This document shows positions 52,311 to 60,140 of a stretch of 64,000 nt of DNA, in pieces. Origin of the DNA: Chungangia koreensis (lineage in GTDB: Bacteria; Bacillota; Bacilli; Bacillales_A; Planococcaceae); the NCBI RefSeq assembly GCF_042651785.1, contig NZ_JBHSEC010000022.1, forward strand, positions 1 to 64,000, given 5' to 3'. The translations under genes and the position numbers were made by a program. Each line of letters opens with the position of its first letter. Position 1 is the first letter of the stretch. The notes under the pieces are model-generated. The model saw only the letters and a program-made list of their open reading frames with translations. It was not told where the DNA came from and did no database searches.

Positions 52311-53861
52311 ATGAAGGAATCTGTTCGAAAGAAACGACGAAATCTGATGTATTCAGGGTTGGTGGCCCTTGGCCTGTTGCTCGTCTTAATCATATGCACC
52401 GACGAGAAATCCAAGGAGCCGGTTGAGAAGGATCATACAATCGAGGAGGAAGCCGATGGACCGAATGGGAAAGAGGACACCGTGCAACCAGCTCCATCCG
52501 AGTCTCGGGACTGGGAGGTACCTGGCTTGGTAGACCGGTCAGGGGAACCGATCGAGGTGCCGACGCCGGGTCCGGCCACTGGAAAGACCTTGGACGTAAC
52601 GGATTTCGGGGCAGATCCGGATCCGGATTCACACGACGATGCTGTGGCCATCCGGGCGGCACTGAACGCGGCAGAGCCCGGTGATGAGGTTTTGCTGCCG
52701 GCAGGCACGTATGACCTGCGGACCACTGACCCAGACGACGAATCGGCGAACATTGTGTTGCATAGCGGCGTGGACCTGCGAGGCGAGGGTCAGGAGAGGA
52801 CCGTGCTGCTGACTTCACTTGATCGAGAGGATAACAGCCGGGTAATCCGTGGCTCTGGTGTACACGATATTATCGTTGCTGATTTCACCATTACCTCCCG
52901 TTATGATGGCCCACTTGGTGACGACCCCGACATCGGTGAAGCTGGTGGCGGCCCGATGTACGGAATCTACATCGGGGCACACAAAGGGAAAGCCAGTTCT
53001 CAAGTCCTTGTAGAAAATCTGAGTATCCGTAGGTTCGAGCGCCACGGCATCTCCGTCAAGGCCAGCCGTGAAGTGACCCTCATTAGAAACCACGTTAGTG
53101 AGGCAACGGCTGTCGGTCCTGGTGGACAGGGATACGGCATCGCGATAGAGGGCTTAGCGGACCAGCACAATCCGGATGCTTCGAACGATTCTCGACATAA
53201 CATTGTCATCGGCAACACTTTCGATGGTAGAAATCTGCGGCACGCCATTCTACTGCAGTTTCCCACCCACAACAATCTCGTGGCGGAAAATACTATCGTC
53301 GGCAGCCATCTCGACGCAATTGACTTGCACGGCGAGGGAGAATATTTGAACGAAATACGAAACAATACGGTCATCGGAGGAAAGAAGGCTGGTATCGCGC
53401 TGGGCAATTCTGGCGGATCCAAGAACAAGCATGATGCCTCGGGTCATGGAAACTGGGTGCATTCGAACAATCTGATTGGAAACCGTCAAGGAATCCTGGT
53501 CATTCTGGGAACTCCCGACACCCTCATCGAGGACAACAGGATTACCGGCGACGAAGATTCGAAGACCGGCATTGAGGTCCGTAATGCGCCAGGTACGGAG
53601 CTGCATCGTAACCATATCACTGGTGGGACAGATGGATTCTGGGCGATACGGCTCAGCGAAGATCAAGGTACTGAAGGACGGGGTAAAGGAATTCCCTCAG
53701 GCATCAACTTAGAGCATAACGTCATTCGACTTGCCTCCAATGGTATCAGGGTCGATGCAGGAAAGGACATTGGTATAGTAGAAAATATCATTGAAGATAT
53801 TAACGGGGCTGAGTTGAAGGTGACCGAAGACGTTGAAATAGCGAGAAAGCATCCGAAGTAG
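52311..53861 (+). CDS. membrane-anchored right-handed beta-helix protein
   Basis: 516-aa protein. An N-terminal hydrophobic segment (SGLVALGLLLVLIIC) serves as signal anchor; the LIIC end resembles a poor lipobox. After a charged linker, residues from about 95 begin a pectate-lyase-3/GH28-like module (DVTDFGADPDPDSHDDA, DEVLLPAGTYDL), followed by PbH1 repeats with NxI/NTFDGRN-type turns. Predicted polysaccharide lyase or hydrolase. ATG 52311 chosen; GTG 52299 is nearer to GGAAGG. G+C is strikingly high early on (about two thirds by hand count at 52561-52680), unlike the rest of the window, which suggests transfer. Confidence 0.8.
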   Translation: MKESVRKKRRNLMYSGLVALGLLLVLIICTDEKSKEPVEKDHTIEEEADGPNGKEDTVQPAPSESRDWEVPGLVDRSGEPIEVPTPGPATGKTLDVTDFGADPDPDSHDDAVAIRAALNAAEPGDEVLLPAGTYDLRTTDPDDESANIVLHSGVDLRGEGQERTVLLTSLDREDNSRVIRGSGVHDIIVADFTITSRYDGPLGDDPDIGEAGGGPMYGIYIGAHKGKASSQVLVENLSIRRFERHGISVKASREVTLIRNHVSEATAVGPGGQGYGIAIEGLADQHNPDASNDSRHNIVIGNTFDGRNLRHAILLQFPTHNNLVAENTIVGSHLDAIDLHGEGEYLNEIRNNTVIGGKKAGIALGNSGGSKNKHDASGHGNWVHSNNLIGNRQGILVILGTPDTLIEDNRITGDEDSKTGIEVRNAPGTELHRNHITGGTDGFWAIRLSEDQGTEGRGKGIPSGINLEHNVIRLASNGIRVDAGKDIGIVENIIEDINGAELKVTEDVEIARKHPK

Positions 53862-53893
53862 AGTGAATTAGCATAAATAAAACGCAAGGAACC

Positions 53894-53937
53894 ATGCCAC
53901 ATACTTTAATATTTTCTGTATGTGGTATGTATATTTC
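53894..53937 (+). terminator. terminator after the beta-helix gene
   Basis: ATGCCACATAC and GTATGTGGTAT (G-U at one position), followed by GTATATTTCTC; the U-tract is weak. Confidence 0.55.
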
Positions 53938-53995
53938 TCAGGATCGAAGATCTCAAAGACTTTTTAACGTTAAATTATTCGCCTAATGTGAATTT

Positions 53996-54496
53996 CTAAA
54001 TTGAACCGTTTTCCGTCCAGAACCCTTGAAAAGTTCCCCAATTTTCCTGTCTTGCAAACTGAGGGTAAGAGGACATAAAGTTAACAATAATCGGAGCTTG
54101 ATCTAAATAAGGAAGGGTATTGAAGAGAATTCGATCACCGTATCTTATTGCAGTTAGAGCAAGTGGCAATTCACGTCTAAAAATTTCATAGCGTTTTGCT
54201 GATACAGCTTGGGTAAAATCACCTTGGTCTATATAGAGATAAATGCAAAAACAGAGAGAGTTTCCACACTCCTTCCATTCCCCTAAAACTTCATCACGTA
54301 AGGCATTGATTTTTCCCCAAGCATAATTGATTCCTACATTTAAAAATAGTTCTCCTGTAGAATCAGAGTGAGTAAGGGTGTAACGCCGTGGAATAACGGG
54401 GCTGGATGAAGTAATCCCTTCCGTGTATGTTACGGATAGTTTTTCTGGATTAAATGTACTCAAGTAATCACGTTCCTTTCTTAATTTTTTCTTCAT
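53996..54496 (-). CDS. staygreen family protein
   Basis: 166-aa protein matching the bacterial staygreen (SGR, chlorophyll Mg-dechelatase) family: FNPEKLSVTY, PRRYTLTHSDSTGELFL, RDEVLGEWK, RYEIFRRELPLALTAIRYGD and ENWGTF are shared. Non-photosynthetic Bacillales carry it with unknown function. ATG at 54496 precedes a Lys-rich start; a shorter start is possible. Minus-strand, facing the beta-helix gene. Confidence 0.85.
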   Translation of the reverse strand: MKKKLRKERDYLSTFNPEKLSVTYTEGITSSSPVIPRRYTLTHSDSTGELFLNVGINYAWGKINALRDEVLGEWKECGNSLCFCIYLYIDQGDFTQAVSAKRYEIFRRELPLALTAIRYGDRILFNTLPYLDQAPIIVNFMSSYPQFARQENWGTFQGFWTENGSI

Positions 54497-54547
54497 ACGA
54501 AAATGTCCTTGTTTTTATCAATATGCATCCATCTGTTATAAGTTCAC

Positions 54548-54606
54548 GATTAAAGGGCTGCACCAAAAAAGTCATTGAAAAATGATTTTGGGTGTCAGCC
54601 CCTTTA
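54548..54606. repeat. long imperfect hairpin, possible terminator or element end
   Basis: AAAGGGCTG...CACC on the left and GGTGTCAGCCCCTTT on the right enclose AGTCATT/AATGATT, giving an almost continuous stem of about 25 bp. It lies in the gap between the divergent staygreen and DUF2254 genes, where a terminator is not needed. Confidence 0.5.
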
Positions 54607-54719
54607 GTGCATTCTTTTAACCGCAATTAAGGCATTTCATTTCTTTCAGAGTAAGGTTTGTTTTGCTGAAGGAGTTTTAGGGCAAAAGCATAATAAAGTG
54701 ATAAAGAAAGGGAGAGGGT

Positions 54720-55988
54720 ATGTTTAAACAATTCTTCTTGAAAATTAAGGAGGGTACATGGTTCATTCCTGCAGTCTACACAACAGTGGCGTTAATTTTA
54801 GCCATCACTGTCGTATACGTAGATTATTCTTTGAACGCATTTTACCCTGAGATATTTCTTGTAGATCTGGACTTAAGCAAAACTATTCTTGGAACAATTG
54901 CTGGTTCGTTACTGACCATGACTACCATTACATTTTCTACCACAATGGTTGTTTTAACTACATACTCCTCTCAATTTTCACCAAGGACCCTGCAGAATTT
55001 TATTCAGGACCCGGTGACGATGAGGGTGCTTGGTGTCTTCATTGGGGGATTCGTTTATTGCATTTTCACGTTGCTATTTATAAGGGAATCTTTCGGAAAT
55101 ACGGTTGCATCGGCTACAATTGGCGTTTTGATTGCATTTGTGTGTCTTGCCTTCTTCGCCTTCTTCATCTATCATGTCGCCACATCCATTCAGGTCGGAA
55201 AGCTAATCGAGAGGCTTACGGATGATGTACTGGGTCTGATAAGGAAAGAAAAAGAAATGATTGAGGAAAATGAAAGTGTATCTCTGATGGAAGTCCGGCC
55301 GTCGATTTTATTTGAAGAAAAGACTGTAAAGGCCAAACAGTTTGGATATATTCAGGATATTAATGAAGAAAAGCTGATACAGCTTGCTGCTGAACAGGGC
55401 AGTACCATTGAGGTCCTAAAGCCAATCGGACATTTTGTGACAGAAAAGCAAAATCTGCTTTGTATCGTCAATCAGGAAAAAGTTCCAGAAGGCATTGAGG
55501 ATGCTGTAATTATTGGAGTAGAGAGGACCACCTATAAAGATGTGGAATTTGGTCTACAAAAAATTGCTGAAGTTGCATTAAGAGCGGTATCCCCGGGGAT
55601 CAATGACCCTAATACCGCCATCCAGTGCATAAAGTCCTTAAGTGTATGCCTGTCTGCAGCTGCACATTTAAATGGGAAGGTTAAAACTATTTCAGATAAC
55701 GATGGAAAGATTCAAGTTCTCATACCGCAACGTCCATTCGAGGACCTTTTGTATACTTCCTTCAGACAGATTAGCCATTATGGAAAAGATGATTTTTCAG
55801 TCATGAAGGCAATTTTTAAGGCGCTGGAGGAAATAGATTCAGGCAGTGGGCCGGCAGTACGGAATGCCCTTAATAAGTTCGCAGATTATCTGAAAGAAAA
55901 AGTGGAAACTGCTGCGCTCAACCAATCTGAGAAGGATGAATTATACAATTCACCAGTGATTGCAGACAGTACAGATTCCGGCTTATAA
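54720..55988 (+). CDS. DUF2254 family membrane protein
   Basis: 422-aa protein with four N-terminal hydrophobic helices (about residues 15-155), a conserved QFSPRTLQNF between helices 2 and 3, and a soluble C-terminal half with RAVSPGINDPNTAIQC. This matches DUF2254, of unknown function. GGGAGAGGGT precedes the ATG. Stands alone; 55989-56307 has only a small hairpin near 56103-56127. Confidence 0.85.
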   Translation: MFKQFFLKIKEGTWFIPAVYTTVALILAITVVYVDYSLNAFYPEIFLVDLDLSKTILGTIAGSLLTMTTITFSTTMVVLTTYSSQFSPRTLQNFIQDPVTMRVLGVFIGGFVYCIFTLLFIRESFGNTVASATIGVLIAFVCLAFFAFFIYHVATSIQVGKLIERLTDDVLGLIRKEKEMIEENESVSLMEVRPSILFEEKTVKAKQFGYIQDINEEKLIQLAAEQGSTIEVLKPIGHFVTEKQNLLCIVNQEKVPEGIEDAVIIGVERTTYKDVEFGLQKIAEVALRAVSPGINDPNTAIQCIKSLSVCLSAAAHLNGKVKTISDNDGKIQVLIPQRPFEDLLYTSFRQISHYGKDDFSVMKAIFKALEEIDSGSGPAVRNALNKFADYLKEKVETAALNQSEKDELYNSPVIADSTDSGL

Positions 55989-56307
55989 GGCAGTATAAGG
56001 TGCTTGTTACTTACCGGATCATAGCCATAGCTATCGTTGCTCTCATAAGTTAATTGTTTATGTTTAATCCAATAGCCTTTTATAATCTCAAAACCATACG
56101 AGACGACTGCTCTTTAAGAGAGTAGTCCATGTCCTTCGGGAAGAACTTAACGAACTGGTGGAGGATATATAAAAGAAATCTTTCAGTAAGTAATTATAAG
56201 AATTATTGCGGGAATACGTTAATCTTCCATACAGCTTTTCTCTGAAACTTATAATGATACACAATCGTATACATTTAAATAAGGATAGCAGAGAGGGAGG
56301 CAGTGTT

Positions 56308-56802
56308 ATGAAAGAGCTTTATATCAAACAAAAGGTGTTTAGTCTAAGTGGTAAGTTCACAGTTAAGGATCAGCAGGAAAACGATGTGTATGTCGTAGAA
56401 GGTAGTTTCATGCAGATTCCTAAGACGTTTTCGATTATGAATACAGCGAGAGAAGAGGTCGCCCTGATTACGAAAAAAGTGTTAAGTTTTTTGCCTACTT
56501 TTTTTGTTGAAGTCAATGGGCGGGAAGTCTTGACGATTAAGAAGGAGTTTTCCTTCTTTAAACCAAAATACACAATTGATGCGGTAGGCATTGAAGTTCA
56601 CGGCAACTGGTGGGATATGGATTTTAACCTACTGCAAGATGGTGAAGTCGTCGGTCGCGTTAGTAAAGAGTGGTTCACTTGGGGCGATAGCTACAAGGTG
56701 CAGGTCTTAGACGATGCCATGGAGACTATTGTAATTGCCCTGGTTGTCGCCATTGACTGCGTAAAAGCAGATCAAGCTGCTTCGTCAGCAGCGACTATGT
56801 AA
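56308..56802 (+). CDS. LURP-one/scramblase-related protein (YxjI-like)
   Basis: 164-aa protein of the LOR/YxjI beta-barrel family (MKELYIKQKVFSLSGKFTV, VEGSFMQIPKTFSI, GNWWDMDFNL, SKEWFTWGDSY). Related to tubby-like folds; function unknown. The frame opens at 56206, but GGGAGG at 56294-56299 selects ATG 56308, which is the family start. Single gene with its own terminator. Confidence 0.85.
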   Translation: MKELYIKQKVFSLSGKFTVKDQQENDVYVVEGSFMQIPKTFSIMNTAREEVALITKKVLSFLPTFFVEVNGREVLTIKKEFSFFKPKYTIDAVGIEVHGNWWDMDFNLLQDGEVVGRVSKEWFTWGDSYKVQVLDDAMETIVIALVVAIDCVKADQAASSAATM

Positions 56803-56819
56803 AAATCAACTAATAAGAA

Positions 56820-56858
56820 AGCAGGGAGAACTCAAATGGTTGTCCCTGCTAGTTTTTA
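56820..56858 (+). terminator. terminator after the YxjI-like gene
   Basis: AGCAGGGA/TCCCTGCT followed by AGTTTTTATT. Confidence 0.82.
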
Positions 56859-56883
56859 TTAGGTTCCTAATCTTGGATTTGTG

Positions 56884-57696
56884 TCAGTCCAAGATGGTTA
56901 CCTTCAATTGTTTTCTACCAAAATTGATAGCATCTTGTCTGTTGGGAATAAATACGTCAATTCTATTTCCTTTAATAGCTCCACCCGTATCACCGGCAAT
57001 TGCTTCTCCGTAGCCTTCTACATGAACTTTACTGCCAAGAGGTATAACTGATGGGTCAACTGAGATCACCCTTGCATTTGGGTTTTCTTTTAGGTTAATT
57101 CCCGTTGCTGTAATACCTGAGCATCCTTCACATGAAGCTGTGTAAGCTGTAGCTTCTACTGTAATTTCTTTTGCGCCAGCAACATTTGTTGTTTTTGCTT
57201 GTTGCTCTGAAGAATTCTTTTTCTCTTTCGTTTCTGAAACAGCTGGTACAGCAGATGTATTATCTGTTGGTGCTTTAGCAGCTGGTACTGCACTTTCTTT
57301 TGACGCAACTGGAACAGAAGGCACAGTTTTATCACCAGGAGTACCTTCAAAGATTACCAGATTTAAATTAGGATGAATGAGATCAGACTGTAACTGATTC
57401 CATTCTTTTATTTGCGAAACCGTCACGGCATGATCACGTGCAATGTTCCATAACGTGTCACCTTGTTTAACAGTATAGTTTTTTTCTTCGGAAACGGTTA
57501 ATACATCCCCAGGATGAATTAAATCTGAAGTAAGCTGATTCAGCGATTGGATATTCTCAACGGTTGTGTTATTTTCACGTGACAGGTTCCATAGTGTATC
57601 GCCCTGTTGAACGGTAATCGTTGCAGCTTGTACATTAGCACCTACAGTTACAGAGAGTACGGCAACTGGAATGATTGAGATCATTTTTTTAAACAT
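56884..57696 (-). CDS. LysM and 3D-domain cell-wall protein (YocH-like)
   Basis: 270-aa exported protein: signal peptide (MFKKMISIIPVAVLSVTVGA), two LysM repeats (VQQGDTLWNLSRENNTTVEN, VKQGDTLWNIARDHAVTVSQ), a Ser/Ala/Lys linker and a C-terminal 3D domain with three conserved Asp (SVDPSVIPLG, AGDTGGAIKGNRIDVF), a putative peptidoglycan hydrolase fold as in YocH and Sps proteins. The frame opens at 57711 inside the ribosome-binding site; ATG 57696 follows GGAGGGG. YocH is a WalR target in B. subtilis, but I found no WalR box upstream here. Confidence 0.9.
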   Translation of the reverse strand: MFKKMISIIPVAVLSVTVGANVQAATITVQQGDTLWNLSRENNTTVENIQSLNQLTSDLIHPGDVLTVSEEKNYTVKQGDTLWNIARDHAVTVSQIKEWNQLQSDLIHPNLNLVIFEGTPGDKTVPSVPVASKESAVPAAKAPTDNTSAVPAVSETKEKKNSSEQQAKTTNVAGAKEITVEATAYTASCEGCSGITATGINLKENPNARVISVDPSVIPLGSKVHVEGYGEAIAGDTGGAIKGNRIDVFIPNRQDAINFGRKQLKVTILD

Positions 57697-57914
57697 TTCT
57701 TTCCCCTCCATTTTCTTCGTTTGCTAATTCCACAAGTGTAATCCTAACATAGATCGCACTGAGAAAAAGAACAGGGAGATGTTAATTCAATTACGTATGT
57801 CGCAGATATATTGCAATAATATTTCAGTCGAAAATTAGGTTGAAATATTTGAAGGAGCGGTCAATAACATTTGAAAGATTGTTGAACAGAAACTTGTCCT
57901 TCCTTATTCAAAGA

Positions 57915-57959
57915 ATAAAAAGGACTGTTGGGGAAATTTATTTCCATCCAACAGTCCAA
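57915..57959 (-). terminator. terminator after the unknown gene at 57986
   Basis: On minus, GGACTGTTGG...CCAACAGTCC is followed by TTTTTATTC. The arms share GACTGTTGG/CCAACAGTC with the hairpin at 60068. The rest of 57697-57985 holds the promoter region of the LysM-3D gene. Confidence 0.82.
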
Positions 57960-57985
57960 TCATAATCTTCACGTATTTTTCTCCT

Positions 57986-58450
57986 TTAATATTCTCCTTT
58001 AATAACAAAGAATGAGCCTCGAATCGTTCCAGCTAATTTAGATTTCTGCCTTGCGAACTTAAATTTCCCTTCTAATTCCTTTGGAATATCCATTCCTTCA
58101 GCAAGTTTAAATCCAACAGCACGCTTCTTAGGATCATCAATAGTATACAAGACGTTAACTTCAAGACCATCTTCATAAAAGACATAGGCCCATCGGATAT
58201 TTTCCACTAAAAAAAGAGAGGTTTCCAAAGGTTTGGCGGCAAATTCCAAATCACGTTCCTCTTTCAATACTCTGTTCACGTAGTCGATGGTTTCCTGACT
58301 TTCGTTAGCCGGCACAACCGTAAATTCATGCTTATATTTGTTCATAAAGTAACGGGCTTCGTTTGCTCTTAAACCGGCAAGCGCTTCAGCTACTGGTGAA
58401 GATTCTAAGCCAATTATGGAAACATTTTTAAAATCAACAATATAGGACAT
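57986..58450 (-). CDS. protein of unknown function
   Basis: 154-aa soluble protein (MSYIVDFKNVSIIGLESSPV ... GSFFVIKGEY) with no domain I recognise. It lies 16 bp after the GyrI-like gene and is likely co-transcribed. AGGGGAG precedes the ATG. No membrane or signal segment. Confidence 0.7.
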   Translation of the reverse strand: MSYIVDFKNVSIIGLESSPVAEALAGLRANEARYFMNKYKHEFTVVPANESQETIDYVNRVLKEERDLEFAAKPLETSLFLVENIRWAYVFYEDGLEVNVLYTIDDPKKRAVGFKLAEGMDIPKELEGKFKFARQKSKLAGTIRGSFFVIKGEY

Positions 58451-58466
58451 TTCTAGCTCCCCTTCA

Positions 58467-58946
58467 TTATTTCCTTACGACAGGAATCCACATTTCACCA
58501 AAGACTAAGCCGTTTCGTTCACCCATTTCAACAGTTGCATTCGGTCCACCTACATAGGCAACTTCCTTCGCTTCTCCCAAGACTTGACCGAAAGCAATGC
58601 CGGTCAACATGTTACTTAACTCTTCTGACGTCTGGGCTTCCCCTCTGACCACTACGTATTCACCTTGAGGGAATTGGATCATTCGTGTTGCTTCCGGCAT
58701 CGATTTCTCTGCCAAAACACCAGCATAATACATCATTTTGTTATTTACCGCTTCATTTACTGCAAATACATAATCATTTGAAGCAACGGACTTTAGCGTT
58801 TCAAATGTCCCATCTTCTTTGATGGCCTTCCAAAAATCCATCTTTTCTTTGTTGATTCCTGCAAAGTCTGTGTAATGACTTTTAAGCTCTGTGCCAATTC
58901 CTAAAACCGAAAAGCTGTCTTTTTCTTCAATAGAATAATTTGTCAT
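58467..58946 (-). CDS. GyrI-like effector-binding domain protein
   Basis: 159-aa protein resembling stand-alone AraC/GyrI effector-binding domains: beta-alpha-beta repeats, KSHYTDFAGINKEKMDFWKA, IQFPQGEYVVVRG and a C-terminal MEIWIPV-like MWIPVVRK. These bind hydrophobic drugs or toxins. The frame opens at 58967, but AAAGGAAGG fits ATG 58946. Divergent from the WYL regulator, which may control it. Confidence 0.75.
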   Translation of the reverse strand: MTNYSIEEKDSFSVLGIGTELKSHYTDFAGINKEKMDFWKAIKEDGTFETLKSVASNDYVFAVNEAVNNKMMYYAGVLAEKSMPEATRMIQFPQGEYVVVRGEAQTSEELSNMLTGIAFGQVLGEAKEVAYVGGPNATVEMGERNGLVFGEMWIPVVRK

Positions 58947-59043
58947 GGTCAAAACCTTCCTTTTCAACTAATTTTGTTCTTCGCTTGTTATGTTTATAAT
59001 AGCCTTAAATGATGTCAAAAAATGATACTGTTTAGAGGTCCTA

Positions 59044-60006
59044 ATGAAAAAAGTTGAACGAATCAATACGATTATGCGGTACATCAATAATCGCAGTCAC
59101 TTTACCATTTCTGAAATCATGGAGGAATTTAACATTTCTCGTTCCACAGCAATCCGAGACATTCGAGAAATCGAAGCAATGGGGATGCCGCTTGTCGCAG
59201 AAGTAGGGAGGGACGGAGGTTATTTTGTCATGAATAACTCAGTTCTGCCCACTGTACGTTTTACCGATCATGAGATCAAGGCTCTTTTCATCGCCTTTAT
59301 GGCAACAAGAAATCAACAACTTCCCTATTTAAAAAGTCGGCAGTCCATAGCTGAAAAATTACTTGGTCTGATCTCGGAAAATCAGCAAGATAATCTTGTT
59401 ATTTTGAATCAAATTTTGTTATTTGAAGGGACGAATCCTTTTAATCCGGACCTGCTTGAAATGTCAGACCTTCCTCATCCGATGTTGGAAAAACTTATAC
59501 AAACCCTTCTGGTAGATCGCACTTTGCTAATTACACTTGAAGAAGGAGCGGAAACAAAGTCTTATCACATTTTTCTTTTACATCTTCATCATGAAAATGG
59601 CCAGTGGCTAATCGAAGGATTTGATTTAAAGGAAGAAAAGAGACGTTTTTTCTCGGTCGACAATCTGATCGATGTCAAAACAAATTCTACGAAACAAAGG
59701 GTAAAAGAGAAAAGGATTTTAGAAAAACTGAGTGAACGGGAAGAAGTGATTAACCTTGTCATTGAGCTTGGTCCAAAGGCAATCGCCCAGTTCAAAAAAT
59801 ACCAACCTTTGAAAGTTTCAATTTCCTATACGAATCCTTACCAGACGACAGCGATTCTTAAGACTTTCGTGAATGTTCATCATTCAGATGAATGGAATGA
59901 AATCACGAATTGGATCCTCTTTCTTGGTGAGGATATTACGGTAAGGGAAGTGCCTCAGGAAGTCTTGAAAGTTTTACAAGAAAGGTACAGATTATTCTGT
60001 CCATAG
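59044..60006 (+). CDS. YafY-type regulator (HTH and WYL domains)
   Basis: 320-aa regulator: N-terminal HTH_11/DeoR-like domain (HFTISEIMEEFNISRSTAIRD), a middle region with LPTVRFTDHEIKALF, and a WYL-type domain where the usual WYL motif reads WLIEGFD (residues 188-194), plus a C-terminal WCX region. WYL domains sense nucleic acids or small ligands. ATG is preceded by AGAGGT. Divergent from the GyrI-like gene, 97-bp gap. Confidence 0.85.
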   Translation: MKKVERINTIMRYINNRSHFTISEIMEEFNISRSTAIRDIREIEAMGMPLVAEVGRDGGYFVMNNSVLPTVRFTDHEIKALFIAFMATRNQQLPYLKSRQSIAEKLLGLISENQQDNLVILNQILLFEGTNPFNPDLLEMSDLPHPMLEKLIQTLLVDRTLLITLEEGAETKSYHIFLLHLHHENGQWLIEGFDLKEEKRRFFSVDNLIDVKTNSTKQRVKEKRILEKLSEREEVINLVIELGPKAIAQFKKYQPLKVSISYTNPYQTTAILKTFVNVHHSDEWNEITNWILFLGEDITVREVPQEVLKVLQERYRLFCP

Positions 60007-60067
60007 GCAGTGTCAGTTAAAACCCAATCGCTCTGCATTGACAGCCGATCAGAGCACGAAATTGAAA

Positions 60068-60106
60068 AAGACTGTTGGGAGTTAAATTACTCTCCAACAG
60101 TCTTGA
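60068..60106. terminator. bidirectional terminator, WYL regulator / ahpF
   Basis: AAGACTGTTGG (60068-60078) pairs with CCAACAGTCTT (60094-60104), with inner GAGT/ACTC pairing; T-rich tails are short on both sides. Arms resemble those at 57918-57958. Confidence 0.75.
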
Positions 60107-60140
60107 TGTAAGTTCGTATTCTAATTGTAAGGATGTCTAA

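Noticed and set aside
52311..52420. Lipoprotein call for the beta-helix protein
   Set aside because: The LIIC sequence has Ile at -1, unfavourable for signal peptidase II; a signal anchor fits better.
57700..57860. WalR box upstream of the YocH-like gene
   Set aside because: I searched both strands for TGTWAH-N5-TGTWAH and found only single half-sites.
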